DNA of 64,000 nucleotides from contig JBARXJ010000061.1 in NCBI GenBank assembly GCA_049647265.1, forward strand, positions 104,735 to 168,734, read 5' to 3'. The notes under the pieces were generated by a model. It was not told where the DNA came from, did not search any database, and saw only the letters and a program-made list of their open reading frames with translations. A program made the position numbers and the translations under genes. Shown one piece after another: positions 35,401 to 44,626 of the stretch. Every line of letters starts with the position of its first letter. Position 1 is the stretch's first letter. This stretch comes from JAAURB01 sp049647265 (GTDB lineage: Bacteria; Cyanobacteriota; Cyanobacteriia; Cyanobacteriales; Microcoleaceae).

Positions 35401-37394
35401 TTAATATTCAGAGCATGCTCATAAGCATTAACTGCTTCTTCATACTTTTGTTGCTGAAATAAAGCTTCTGCTAAGCATTTATATACCCATGCATTATGTA
35501 TATCTAATTCAAGAGCTTGATGATAAACAGTAACTGCTTCAGTGAATTTATTCTGTTGAGTTAATGAAATTCCTAAACAACAACGATACCAAGAATTATA
35601 TGGCTCTAGTTGAATTGCATTACTGTAATGAACTGCTGCTTTATCCCATTCTGCTCGGTTGGAATAAATTTCACCTTGCTCAAATTTAACTTGAGGAGAT
35701 ATAGAATCTATGGTTAATTGATGACCTGAAGTAGATTTTTTATGATTTGCAAGCTTAACAACTAGTAAATTATTCAGTCTCTCTATAATAAAGTCTATAC
35801 GATGAATTAATAGATGATTCTCCAGGGCAAACTGATGCCGTTTTTTAACTCCTTTTATTCCTTCTGAATCAAATAATTTTATAGCTTCATGATAAGTTTT
35901 TTTAATGCCATTTAAATCATTACTTTTTATTTTCAAAATTGGTAATTTAGCCTGGGTATAAGCCGGGATAACACTATCCAAATCTAAAGTATCTTCAGGA
36001 ATAATTGGAATTTGTCCACAGAGCAATGCATCAAAAAAACGTTGGGATAAATCTTTATCTAAAGGTAAACACAGGGATACTTTATAATTACACCATTGAG
36101 CAAACCGTTCTTCTAGAGTTAAACCAAAGTAAACCGCTTCATGTTCCTGATCAAACAAAATTACTCGGTTTTCTGGAATTTCTTTCTGAACTTGCTCAAT
36201 TAAATGGTTCCGTTGAGCTGCAAAATCATAACGAGTAAACCCACCATACAGGGAATTTGATCGTTCTTTATACCCATATTTTTCAAACAGCTTTTGCGCC
36301 TGTTCGCGAGTCCATTGAGTTGTACAAACTGGAACAGAAACTTCATCAAGAATACTTTCTCCACTCTGTAATAAATCTGTTGAAAAACCATGAGCTGGAA
36401 TACAAATATCAACCCAGTTTATCACTTCAATATTTTCATAATAGTGATGATGGTTATCCCAAAACCAACCTATAATTAATCCCGAAAAACCTTTTCCTTG
36501 TAATTGTTTGATCATTTTAATTTCATCATGAAGATGAACCAAAATTAAGACAGCATCAAACCGGGAAGCGTCAATCGCTGTGATATCACTACAAAATTCT
36601 ACATGATCGTTTTCCTTGGAAAAAGACTGTTGAAGTTCTGTATTCGTTTGAGGAGAAAAAATACGTTCTGCACGTCGGCTAATGACTAAAATGCGCTTCT
36701 GTGTTAACTGTAAAAACTTCTGTAACTTATCTATAGGTTTCTGAGACTCAGCAGTGGAAACAGACTGAGGACGTAACTCAATAGCGCGGCGGTATTCTGT
36801 AATGCCTTCTTCTGCATTGCCTAACTTAACTTGAGCATGACCTAAACCGTAATGAAAATCTGAATTCTCTGGCCATAATCCAACAGCTTTGTGAAAAACC
36901 GCGATCGCCTCTTCCCATCTTCTTAGCTCCGATAATGCCCTCCCTAAGTTATGATAAGACCAGGCATACTCGGAATTCAACTCAATTGCCTTACGATAGG
37001 GACTGACGGCTTCTGCGTACTTCTTCTGAAGAAAGAAAGCATCTCCCAGTTGATGATGATAGATAAATTGATTCGGTTCTAATTCAATCGCTTTACGATA
37101 GGCATTCACTGCTTCGTCAAATCGCTTTTGCTTTGTGAAAGCATTGCCTAAACTGTAATAAGCTTCTGCTATATTACTATCCAATTCAATTGCTTTTTGC
37201 AGATAGGGAATCGCTATTTCAACTTTACCCTGATTTAACAGCGATCGCCCTAAATTACAATTAATCCAAGGATGATCGGGTTTAAGTTCTATTGCTTGCC
37301 GATATACTTTTTCTGCTTCCTCATATTTTTTCTCAAGGAAAAGCTTTGTACCCTCTTCCATGTATTTTATTACAGAATTTGTTGTCTGAGCCAT
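32460..37394 (-). CDS. Giant TPR protein with three glycosyltransferase-like modules
   Basis: A 1,644-residue protein. Seen: TPRs at about residues 1-215; an exostosin-like domain at about 233-560 (RILVISRRAERIF ... with FDALLCGQIPII, the acceptor-domain phrase of exostosins); a second TPR array at about 568-1065 with more than ten repeats; a GT31-like module at about 1075-1340 (VVCIYTC..N...RATWLKEL and LMKVDDDCYVN with its DDD metal site); a GT2/GT92-like module at about 1356-1644 (FLVVRNESLRLPHLL..Y, VDNHSTDGT and VLVDADELL). No signal peptide, so cytosolic. TPR-glycosyltransferase fusions in bacteria often modify proteins, like OGT, or assemble capsule chains. Three enzymes in one chain imply that successive sugars are added to the same acceptor; that is inference. 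Confidence 0.85.
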   Translation of the reverse strand: MAQTTNSVIKYMEEGTKLFLEKKYEEAEKVYRQAIELKPDHPWINCNLGRSLLNQGKVEIAIPYLQKAIELDSNIAEAYYSLGNAFTKQKRFDEAVNAYRKAIELEPNQFIYHHQLGDAFFLQKKYAEAVSPYRKAIELNSEYAWSYHNLGRALSELRRWEEAIAVFHKAVGLWPENSDFHYGLGHAQVKLGNAEEGITEYRRAIELRPQSVSTAESQKPIDKLQKFLQLTQKRILVISRRAERIFSPQTNTELQQSFSKENDHVEFCSDITAIDASRFDAVLILVHLHDEIKMIKQLQGKGFSGLIIGWFWDNHHHYYENIEVINWVDICIPAHGFSTDLLQSGESILDEVSVPVCTTQWTREQAQKLFEKYGYKERSNSLYGGFTRYDFAAQRNHLIEQVQKEIPENRVILFDQEHEAVYFGLTLEERFAQWCNYKVSLCLPLDKDLSQRFFDALLCGQIPIIPEDTLDLDSVIPAYTQAKLPILKIKSNDLNGIKKTYHEAIKLFDSEGIKGVKKRHQFALENHLLIHRIDFIIERLNNLLVVKLANHKKSTSGHQLTIDSISPQVKFEQGEIYSNRAEWDKAAVHYSNAIQLEPYNSWYRCCLGISLTQQNKFTEAVTVYHQALELDIHNAWVYKCLAEALFQQQKYEEAVNAYEHALNINSNDFWYCDNLGHALFYLGKWEEAVQAYYRAIEIHRYDSELHIRRIQCLFKQEKWEEAESNCRYGIEVLPENVDLYELLVKTLIQQEKADEATAYEKKWKLYQEISQLRQLIYTNPSNFQAQSDLGAALATLKKWDQAAVAYGKAIQLDSNHVQLFIDYGKTLAQQGKWDEAVVAYRDAVQLNPDNPSYHNVLGEALFKIGKWQEMAEIYQNAIQLSPQNWWFYFNLGQALSKQGKWDDAVAKYRQAQALDPDSYWAYSSYGKAFSKIQNWDEAAHFYQQAIEQNYCSDYDALGDVLFQQGKWDEAIDAYRRAFDQHHPHLSWSHKLSFVGWSYHEKAKLLMQEQQWQDAEVAYRQAIELNSNLPWHYQGMAQALEKQSRWQEAMVAYSQASTLSRGSVWFQQNPDDVLQQMSGCGLVVCIYTCAKNIKKQQAIRATWLKELIKRKIPYYFVIGKPSSKTHLEGDILYVDAPDSYEHLPRKTYKLIQYIHGCTFYSHLMKVDDDCYVNIDNVLDCGFEQYNYMGGITTQLDKHWHLGKTNDSTIGEYQGEFKGNWANGACGYFLNRYAMGQFLESANEQEVASELYEDKLVGDLLRKSKIEPAHAYHYKVGVERCDAYTNHKLGFIPGQETPYPHYSNDVVLFHSDDSPDILYKIHQAFYNEENVSKKFLKSIRHEHICLEKMDTREVNLEMTDILCFLVVRNESLRLPHLLTYYRKKGVNRFFVVDNHSTDGTLSYLLQQPDVHVWHTSRSYAQAKWGVHWIEVLLQNYGVNHWCVLVDADELLYYPDCETKNLHQLCEELDQQNKQAMMTTLVDMYSKDPLKDANYSVGQDFLEVCSYFDKIFYTAKALQGGPEKNTTAYFGGLRQRIFGGDPNSFCLNKAPLVKYDFPVRLYEGFHWIGGVNMAAQTGCLLHFKYFSTFHKYAEEEVKRGEHWNGASEYMKYFRKLEENPNLSFWDKQYSVKLESSYQLAQLGLIKN

Positions 37395-37623
37395 AGTGAG
37401 TAGAGTTGAAATAGTTTATAAAATTAATAAGCTTATCGTTAATTTATCAATCTCCTTCTAATCATAAATCATCATTATATAACTTATCCCTACCATTGCT
37501 ATGTAAAACAGTTCTATTTTTATCAGAGAGGTCAATCCTATTAAAGATAAAAAGCATTTTATCATTCCTCGAATTTTAATTCAACCCTCAAAACTGAACT
37601 CTACTTTGACTCAATGTATCAAT

Positions 37624-40600
37624 TCACCGAAATATAATCGATGCAATTAAAAAACTAACTCCTCGTTTATCTTCAATAGACAGTTGTTGTACCTCCGCTG
37701 CTTTAATGGTTAATAAAAACGGTGTATTCTCGGGTAAAACTCCCATCGGAATATCTCCTACAAATTGCCATTCTCCATCGGGTTGATATTGAACTATTCC
37801 CTCAACTTCACTGCCATTCACCTGTACCCGTAAACTTTCGGGTAACTCCGGTTGGACTGCCGTAATACCTCGTATCTGAAGCTGTAAGGCTTGACTGGTA
37901 TTGACTCGGTCTACCAACACACTCCCCACCTGTTGCATCCAACGAACTGTTATGGCGTGCTGTTCTTCTGGAGGATACCAACCCGTTCCTATGAGTGTAT
38001 TATCCATTAAGATAACTGTTTCTTGAAGGGGTTCGGGTTCAACAGCCTGGATGAAAATTTCTTCAACTAATACACTGGCGCGGCGACTATCTTGGGGAGA
38101 GAGTTGATTAACAGTTTCTGAATGTAACGACAATACGAATGGCGCTTCAGGGGTAAGTATGCCGGGTGGTATTCGTCCCCGCATTCGCCAACGGCTATCG
38201 GCTTGGGGTTCGACTTCTCCTGGAATATCATTACCATTGACTTTCAAACTCAGAGTTTCTAACACTTGAGGGACAACGGCTTTTCTTCCTTGTATTTGCA
38301 CTTCTAAGGGTTGAGTAACATCCATATTTTCAATCAAGACACTTCCCACTTTTTCCATCCATCGCAACGCCACCCCATCTACGTTTTCCCAAGGAAACCA
38401 TCCTGTACCTTTAAGGCTGCTATCCATGGAAATCAGTTTCTCACTCACTCCCTGAGGTTTCGTTTCTGCAATTTCCCGCCAATTTAAATCAGGGAGAAAC
38501 GTAATATTTTCAACTAATACCCCTAACTTACGCTCTTGACGATCTTCGGTAAAATAATGGGTTTTCAGGGTAAAAAAGTTGAGTCCGGCTTGTAACTGAA
38601 CTGGACAAGTGAGTAAATTTTCCTGTTGAATTTTTGAGGCTTTCCCTAAGGTTTGCATGATTAATTGATCCTCATTCCAAACTTCAACGATTTGCCCGGA
38701 ATAGATACTGCGATAAGCCAGCATTAAATGTCCCGGTTGTGGCTGTTTAGTCTCTATGACAAACTGGCTTTCCGGCCAAAATGCCCATCGACTGCTACCC
38801 TTTATATTCAAATCAGGATAAGGCGGTTCTAACGAGCCAAATCCCCTAAAAGTACAGCCTTCAACTTCCTTGTTTTTAATAATATCATATCTGTGATTAT
38901 TTTTTGTTAAATATTTAACAGATAAGGAAGAATTTAACTGAGGAAGCGTTACCGCAAATTTACTAATGGGATTAATTTTAAGTTTGTCCAACCCATTAAC
39001 TCGATCTAAAGCCACAATTAGACTTTGATAAGTAGAACGAATTGAATAGTGACTGGCAATATGAATTGGGGCAGATTGACTTAAGCGAATACGCTGTGGA
39101 TGATCCTGATACAGTTCCGTGAGTATTCTTGCCAATGCTGCGGGAGTTTTCTCTCGAACTAACCGCCCAGTTACCCCGTCTAAAATAGCCTCCTGTACTC
39201 CACCCGATGCATATCCCACCGCAGGCGTACCACAAGCAGCCGCTTCGATAAAGGTTAAGCCAAATGTTTCCTCTAAACTGGCTCCGACAAACAGATCGGC
39301 AGCGCTATAGTAGGTTGCTAATAAGCTACGGTTTTGAATAAATCCAGTCTGATCAATCTCACAGTTCACCCCTTCTATTGCCGGATAACCGTGACCAAAT
39401 CCCACTAATAAAATATTATCTAAATTTGCTATTTTTAAGGCTTCGATGAGATATCTACCACCTTTACGTTCATCTGTAATAGAGGTAGAACCCGTTAGGA
39501 TAATAAACTTTTCTTGGGGTAAACCGAGCCGTTGACGACAGTATTTTTTGTCTCGCGGTTTAAATATATCTGTGTCAATTCCGAGGGTTATTTTTTGTAT
39601 TTTATTTTTCGGTAAATGCTGCTGTTGCTGAGATAAACTAGACCGTAAAGCCTGCCTAGCCCAATCGGTTGTCCATTGACTATTTCCTAACACTAACAAG
39701 TTATCATTGTTAACCAGAAGTTGTCGTTTACGTTCAAATGTGGGTTGAATTTTTTCCGGGGCTAAAGCTGGATATTGATCGAACGTGGGGCAACTGCGAT
39801 CGCACGATGATGTATACTTATCACAATGACCCGTATAAGCACACCGTCCTGTGAATAACCACTGATCGTGCATAATAAAAATAGTCGGATATTTAGCTGA
39901 AATTGCTTCCAACAATTCCACACTGTCTTGAATATTATGTAGATTTCCCAGAACCACTAAATCCGGTTCTAAACAGTTAATTAATTGCATCGCCTTTGAG
40001 GCGGAAAATTCTATCGGTTGCGGTTGCCAACTCGATGCCCCCATAATGGGAATCACTTGATGTCCGGCTGCGGCAAATGCCCGTCCTATCTGTTCATGGG
40101 CAATACCTGCCCCCCCAGAAAAGCCAAGATCACTAAATAATACCACCCGCAGTTGATGACGTTTGGCTGATATCTCTGTTTTTAGTGTGGGTTGTCCTGT
40201 GGCAACCATTTGATGCTGAAACCGACTGCGAAGCCGATCTCTTGTTGCCAGCAATTCTGGTTTATACTTTTCTGTAGCACTGGTTTTCTGGGCTTCATGC
40301 ATCCGAAACTGGGCAATAGGATAAGTGATCGGGCAAATTTTCGCCCCCACTGCTGCAAACCTGGCCCACATCTCATAATCCATGCTATAGTAAAGCGCCT
40401 CATTGACAGCCCCTCCGGCTTTTTCCCAGATGGCGCGAGTAAACAATACTTCCGGTTGATGGAAGAATTTCCCACTCAGCCAACAGTGTTCCACATCCAA
40501 GATATCTGCTAAAAACATTGCCCCTGGCGCACAGGAGGTGACATGATGCAACACTTGCTGTTGTCCCTGAAACACCTGACAAACCCCCGCCACCACATCC

Positions 40601-41946
40601 GCCCCACTGGTATAAAATGCTAATGCCGCTGCATACAACGCCCCAGGCGCAAACCGGTCATCGCTATTTAACCAAGTGACAATTTCTCCAGTTGCTTGTT
40701 GAAAGCCTTTATTGATGGCGTTACTCTGACCCTTATCGGGTTCACTCACAACATAGCTAAAGTATTTTTGATATCGCTTGACTACCGCCATGGTTTCATC
40801 GCTAGAACCGCCGTCAATTAGGATATATTCTAAATTCGGATAGTTTTGATGAATCACGGATAAAATGGTTTCTTCGATAAATTCCCCTTGGTTATAGGAA
40901 GGGGTAATGACCGAAATTTTTGGCCAAGGCTGACCATTGGGTAAGGTTTTAGGCGGAATAAAGGGTTGTTTTTGAAGATAAGGCCATTGGTTATTTTGAT
41001 TAACTTTTAATTGAGGTGTCGCCTGATTTGGATTAATTTGGGCTTTTGCCAGTTCTAAATTACGATAAAATGAAACATTTAAAACCGGGTCTATTTCTAT
41101 CGCTTTTTGATAGCAAGTTATCGCTTCTGACCCATGTTGCTGCTGAAGCAGTGCATCTCCTAAACCTCCATAAGCTAAAGCAAAATCCGATTTAACTTGA
41201 ATCGCTTGACGATAAGCCACAATAGCCTTTTGCCATTGTTTTAAGTTAAACCAAGATCCGGCTAAATAATAATATGACCATTCAAAATTCGGTTCTAATT
41301 CTACTGCTTTTTGTAAGGGAATAACGGCCTGCTGCCAACGCTGTTGTTGACAAAGAAGCTGACCCAGGTGAAACTGAGACCAAATAAAGTTAGGATTTAA
41401 ATAAACGGCTTGTTGATAGGCAGTAATCGCTTTGTCCCATTGTTCTAACTGGGTATAAGTTTCACCTAAGTTATGATGAGATAAAGCAAAATCCGGATGA
41501 AGCTGAATCGCTTTTTGATACGCAGTTGCTGCTTCTGTCCATTGTCCTAACTTTAGGAAAATATCCGCTAAATTATTGTAAGACCAGGAAAAATTCGGTT
41601 GGAGTTGAATCGCTTTTTGATACGCGGCAATTGCCTGTTGCCATTGTTCGAGTTGAGCAGAAGCGTCTGCCAAATTATGATAGACTTGAGGCAAATTCGG
41701 CTGAATCTGTAAGGCTTTTCGATAGCAAGCGATCGCCTGTTTGAAATCTTGTCGCTTTAGCAATACATTCCCCAACTCCTGGTAAGCCACCAAATGCTGA
41801 GGATCAGATTTAATGGTTTGTTGGTAGTGAGTTATGGCCTGTTTAAGGTTGCCTTGCTGCACTGAAGCACGAGCCAACTTATAATAGGATTGAGCTGAAC
41901 TTAAAGCAGGTTTCACAGGTACTATAGCATTCCTAAAAGTTATCAA
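37624..41946 (-). CDS. Giant TPR-GT2-GT4 glycosyltransferase with tandem C-terminal beta domains
   Basis: A 1,440-residue protein. Seen in order: about eight TPRs (residues about 16-300); a GT2 domain from about 342 (KISVITPSYNQGEFIEETI, ILIDGGSSDET and VTWLNSDDRFAPGA with the DD motif); a GT4 domain from about 600 (VVLFSDLGFSGGAGIAHEQIGRAFAAAGH in part, a Cys-rich segment CAYTGHCDKYTSSC, and GASLEETFGLTFIEAAACGTPAVG with the E-x7-E motif), ending near 980; then about 460 residues of beta-rich sequence that includes two copies of a 130-residue unit (from about 1172 and 1312; both read MD..L.GTGW..P.E). It starts the cluster as a separate gene, 229 bases ahead of the next. It likely acts on the same product as the 1,644-residue protein. 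Confidence 0.88.
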   Translation of the reverse strand: MITFRNAIVPVKPALSSAQSYYKLARASVQQGNLKQAITHYQQTIKSDPQHLVAYQELGNVLLKRQDFKQAIACYRKALQIQPNLPQVYHNLADASAQLEQWQQAIAAYQKAIQLQPNFSWSYNNLADIFLKLGQWTEAATAYQKAIQLHPDFALSHHNLGETYTQLEQWDKAITAYQQAVYLNPNFIWSQFHLGQLLCQQQRWQQAVIPLQKAVELEPNFEWSYYYLAGSWFNLKQWQKAIVAYRQAIQVKSDFALAYGGLGDALLQQQHGSEAITCYQKAIEIDPVLNVSFYRNLELAKAQINPNQATPQLKVNQNNQWPYLQKQPFIPPKTLPNGQPWPKISVITPSYNQGEFIEETILSVIHQNYPNLEYILIDGGSSDETMAVVKRYQKYFSYVVSEPDKGQSNAINKGFQQATGEIVTWLNSDDRFAPGALYAAALAFYTSGADVVAGVCQVFQGQQQVLHHVTSCAPGAMFLADILDVEHCWLSGKFFHQPEVLFTRAIWEKAGGAVNEALYYSMDYEMWARFAAVGAKICPITYPIAQFRMHEAQKTSATEKYKPELLATRDRLRSRFQHQMVATGQPTLKTEISAKRHQLRVVLFSDLGFSGGAGIAHEQIGRAFAAAGHQVIPIMGASSWQPQPIEFSASKAMQLINCLEPDLVVLGNLHNIQDSVELLEAISAKYPTIFIMHDQWLFTGRCAYTGHCDKYTSSCDRSCPTFDQYPALAPEKIQPTFERKRQLLVNNDNLLVLGNSQWTTDWARQALRSSLSQQQQHLPKNKIQKITLGIDTDIFKPRDKKYCRQRLGLPQEKFIILTGSTSITDERKGGRYLIEALKIANLDNILLVGFGHGYPAIEGVNCEIDQTGFIQNRSLLATYYSAADLFVGASLEETFGLTFIEAAACGTPAVGYASGGVQEAILDGVTGRLVREKTPAALARILTELYQDHPQRIRLSQSAPIHIASHYSIRSTYQSLIVALDRVNGLDKLKINPISKFAVTLPQLNSSLSVKYLTKNNHRYDIIKNKEVEGCTFRGFGSLEPPYPDLNIKGSSRWAFWPESQFVIETKQPQPGHLMLAYRSIYSGQIVEVWNEDQLIMQTLGKASKIQQENLLTCPVQLQAGLNFFTLKTHYFTEDRQERKLGVLVENITFLPDLNWREIAETKPQGVSEKLISMDSSLKGTGWFPWENVDGVALRWMEKVGSVLIENMDVTQPLEVQIQGRKAVVPQVLETLSLKVNGNDIPGEVEPQADSRWRMRGRIPPGILTPEAPFVLSLHSETVNQLSPQDSRRASVLVEEIFIQAVEPEPLQETVILMDNTLIGTGWYPPEEQHAITVRWMQQVGSVLVDRVNTSQALQLQIRGITAVQPELPESLRVQVNGSEVEGIVQYQPDGEWQFVGDIPMGVLPENTPFLLTIKAAEVQQLSIEDKRGVSFLIASIIFR

Positions 41947-42726
41947 ATCAGTATTACTTTACTTAGTATTGACTGTCTTTCAAGATTGAGTCGGAAAAAG
42001 TATCAGATTTAACCAATTATTACTTTCTTTGTTTCTCTTAACCAATATTTCAAGTACTAAAATGAACGGCTGAATAGTAAAAATTGAATAATTTAGACTA
42101 AGCCCTGTTGAATCTCGTTTCATTGAACTTCTACAACAGCAGCCCGTCAGTATTCTGGACAATTCCTGCTTTCCAAAAGACAAAATTTACCTGTTTCCCT
42201 ATCCATAGAATTAAAAACGAAATACACACGCTTCTAACTCCTAACAGAGAAACTCTCTAGGCTACTAATAATATGGAGATACACAAACTAGCTATTGCCG
42301 ATTTAAAACGATTAATGTCAGGTTTTTCCCGATCATTGATCTTTATCTTGCTCTGTGTATAAATCAAGTTCAATTGATTTACTATCGGCAGAAATTGATA
42401 AACTGTACAATTTCTACATCTGAGTATATAGCAAATCAGGCAAAACTTCAACTTTTTAGTAAAAAATAATTTTTCAGAAATAATTCATCAATTCCCAATT
42501 GAAATCTCCGTCACCTACTACCCATCAGTGGCCGTGTTAGTATCCCCAGAAAATGGGTATTTTCGTTCGTAAACAGTGTAATCCCAGGAGAAAAAATCTG
42601 TCAATACTCTCTCCTGGGACACTTTTAAATGATTGGCTATTAGTCGCAATAGCGTCTATACTTAGCCATAATCTGTCCAAATTTTCTCTTCAAATAAATA
42701 ACGCATAGCCACTAACCCACAATCAG
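41947..42726. other. Intergenic stretch of about 780 bases
   Basis: No supported ORF. An inverted repeat TCCCAGGAG (42582-42590) and CTCCTGGGA (42611-42619) stands here; on the plus strand it is followed by CACTTTT. The promoter of the giant glycosyltransferase cluster should lie in the first part, but no clear -35/-10 pair can be picked by eye. Confidence 0.6.
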
Positions 42727-43326
42727 TTAAAGGGTTTCTTCTCCGAGTTTGCGCCAGGTATTACGACCCACAATACCGTCAACTTCTAAACCTGCGTGAT
42801 CTTGAAATTGTTTAACCGCAGCTTGAGTATTGTGACCAAATATACCATCAGCAACAACTGAATAACCGAAGTATTGTAAACGTAGTTGTAAGCATTCTAC
42901 GGCTTCTCCCTCATCCCCTTTTAGCAGTATCGGCATATGAATATCATAAGCATAACGAGTAGGGATGTGAGGCGCATAGAAAAAGCGTCCAATGGGGAAA
43001 GCATAATCACAAAGCGCGCGCCAAGTTTTTGCACCCACTACACCATCAATTAACAGTCCGCCGTAACGATATTGAAAGTCTTTGACTGCTTCATCCATTT
43101 GGGGGCCGAATTGTCCGGTAAATTGAATATAATAACCATAAGCCATTAACCGTTGTTGTAAAAAACGAACCGCTTCACCTGCCACGCCTATTTTTAAAAC
43201 GGGGAGTTCAATTTTACTCAATTTAGCTTTAGCTTGAACTGCTTTTGAGGCTTCTGTGGATGCAGCAACAGTGGTTTCTACGATTTCTGAAGTATTATTG
43301 GTTTTGGCATTTGCAAGGCTTGTCAT
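42727..43326 (-). CDS. Peptidoglycan-binding domain protein (two PG_binding_1 modules)
   Basis: The start at 43326 (MTSLANAKTNN) is set by AAGGAG seven or so bases upstream; an upstream in-frame codon at 43389 adds 21 residues without support. The product is about 199 residues: an N-terminal low-complexity stretch rich in Ala, Thr and Lys (about 1-45), then two PG-binding modules, LKIGVAGEAVRFLQQRLMAYGY..QFTGQFGPQMDEAVKDFQYRYG in parts and LKGDEGEAVECLQLRLQYFGY...GIFGHNTQAAVKQFQ. No signal peptide and no enzyme domain. It may bind cell wall after some other export, or act inside. Confidence 0.9.
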   Translation of the reverse strand: MTSLANAKTNNTSEIVETTVAASTEASKAVQAKAKLSKIELPVLKIGVAGEAVRFLQQRLMAYGYYIQFTGQFGPQMDEAVKDFQYRYGGLLIDGVVGAKTWRALCDYAFPIGRFFYAPHIPTRYAYDIHMPILLKGDEGEAVECLQLRLQYFGYSVVADGIFGHNTQAAVKQFQDHAGLEVDGIVGRNTWRKLGEETL

Positions 43327-43558
43327 GGTTTTTCTCCTTTTTAAATAAACATTTGAATCCGGTTGACTTACAACCCTTGATTCGTTCATATTCCCAATGT
43401 ATTTGCTATTCGTATGAACTGTACAGTCGCATATTTAGAGGTCGTTTGTTCGAGTCACCACATAAAGAGTTAAAAATATCCGGATTTATATTAAAAAGTA
43501 TTGAATAGATTTCCCTTTGAGCGCTAAACTGGATCACTCAAGCTTTTAGATGATATAA

Positions 43559-44626
43559 ATGTCTTTTTCTCAACTTTCCCCCTTTCAATGGAAATCATCC
43601 CTGAAACAAGCCACATTATTACCCCTTTTCATCAGTTGTTTAGTGGGGTTAAATAGTTGTCAATCTCAATCACCTGTTCAGACAGAAGCCATTAACTCAG
43701 AACGTCCCGGTGAAGGGATAACAGTTCAAGGCGCTTATATTGGTCAAGAGGGTAAATTTGTTGAAGAAATTGTGAGTTTAGCTTTGTCTGAACTCGGTTA
43801 TCAAACAGCCGAATTAAAACAGTTAGAACCGCCACTCATTCATACAGCAATTAGTCAAGGAGATTTAGACTATTTTTCAGGTTATTGGCAGATTTTATTT
43901 GAAGACTTTTTTCAACGTAGCGGTGGTGAAGAGCAATTAGAACGAATCGGGACGCTTGTGCCGAATGTTTTACAAGGTTATCAAATTGATAAAACAACAG
44001 CAGAAAAATATAATATTACCAATTTAGAACAATTAAAAAATCCAGAAATTGCCCAGTTATTTGATACCGATAATGATGGCAAAGCTAATTTAACTGGATG
44101 TAATCCTGGTTGGGGATGTGAAGCGGTGATTGAACATCATTTAAACGTGTATGAATTAGAAGAAACAGTTGAACACGATCAAGGCAGTTATGAAGCGTTA
44201 ATTGCCAATACTGTGGCGCGTTATCGTCAAGGAAAACCTGTTTTATATTATACTTGGACACCCTATTGGTTAGGAGTAGAATTAAAGCCGGGTGAAGATG
44301 TCATTTGGTTAGAAGTACCGTTTACCGATTTACCCGGAGAACAAAGTAAAATCACGGCTGAGGAAACTTCAGCGAATGGTAAAAATTTAGGATTTGCTGT
44401 TGATACAATTCAAATTTTAGCCAATCAACAGTTTATTGAAGCCAACCCGACTGCTAAACGTTTATTTGAAGTGATTGAGATTCCGCTGACAGATATTAAT
44501 ACTCAAAATCAACGGATTAAAAATGGTGAAGATACCCCGGAAGACATTCGTCGTCATGCAGAAGAATGGGTAGAAAATAATCAACAACAATTTGACAGTT
44601 GGATCGAAACAGCGCGAAACAAGTAG
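43559..44626 (+). CDS. Glycine betaine/proline ABC transporter substrate-binding lipoprotein (ProX/OpuAC-like), orphan
   Basis: A 355-residue protein. Seen: a signal sequence ending in the lipobox-like VGLNSC (lipidated Cys about 34), then an OpuAC fold with QGAYIGQEGKFVEEIVSLALSELGY, GDLDYFSGYW, GCNPGWGCE and RYRQGKPVLYYTWTPYW, a region that in ProX carries the aromatic cage for quaternary ammonium ligands. The function is uptake of compatible solutes such as glycine betaine. No ATPase or permease gene is next to it, so its transporter partner lies elsewhere or it has another job. The stop codon overlaps a hairpin repeat. Confidence 0.85.
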   Translation: MSFSQLSPFQWKSSLKQATLLPLFISCLVGLNSCQSQSPVQTEAINSERPGEGITVQGAYIGQEGKFVEEIVSLALSELGYQTAELKQLEPPLIHTAISQGDLDYFSGYWQILFEDFFQRSGGEEQLERIGTLVPNVLQGYQIDKTTAEKYNITNLEQLKNPEIAQLFDTDNDGKANLTGCNPGWGCEAVIEHHLNVYELEETVEHDQGSYEALIANTVARYRQGKPVLYYTWTPYWLGVELKPGEDVIWLEVPFTDLPGEQSKITAEETSANGKNLGFAVDTIQILANQQFIEANPTAKRLFEVIEIPLTDINTQNQRIKNGEDTPEDIRRHAEEWVENNQQQFDSWIETARNK

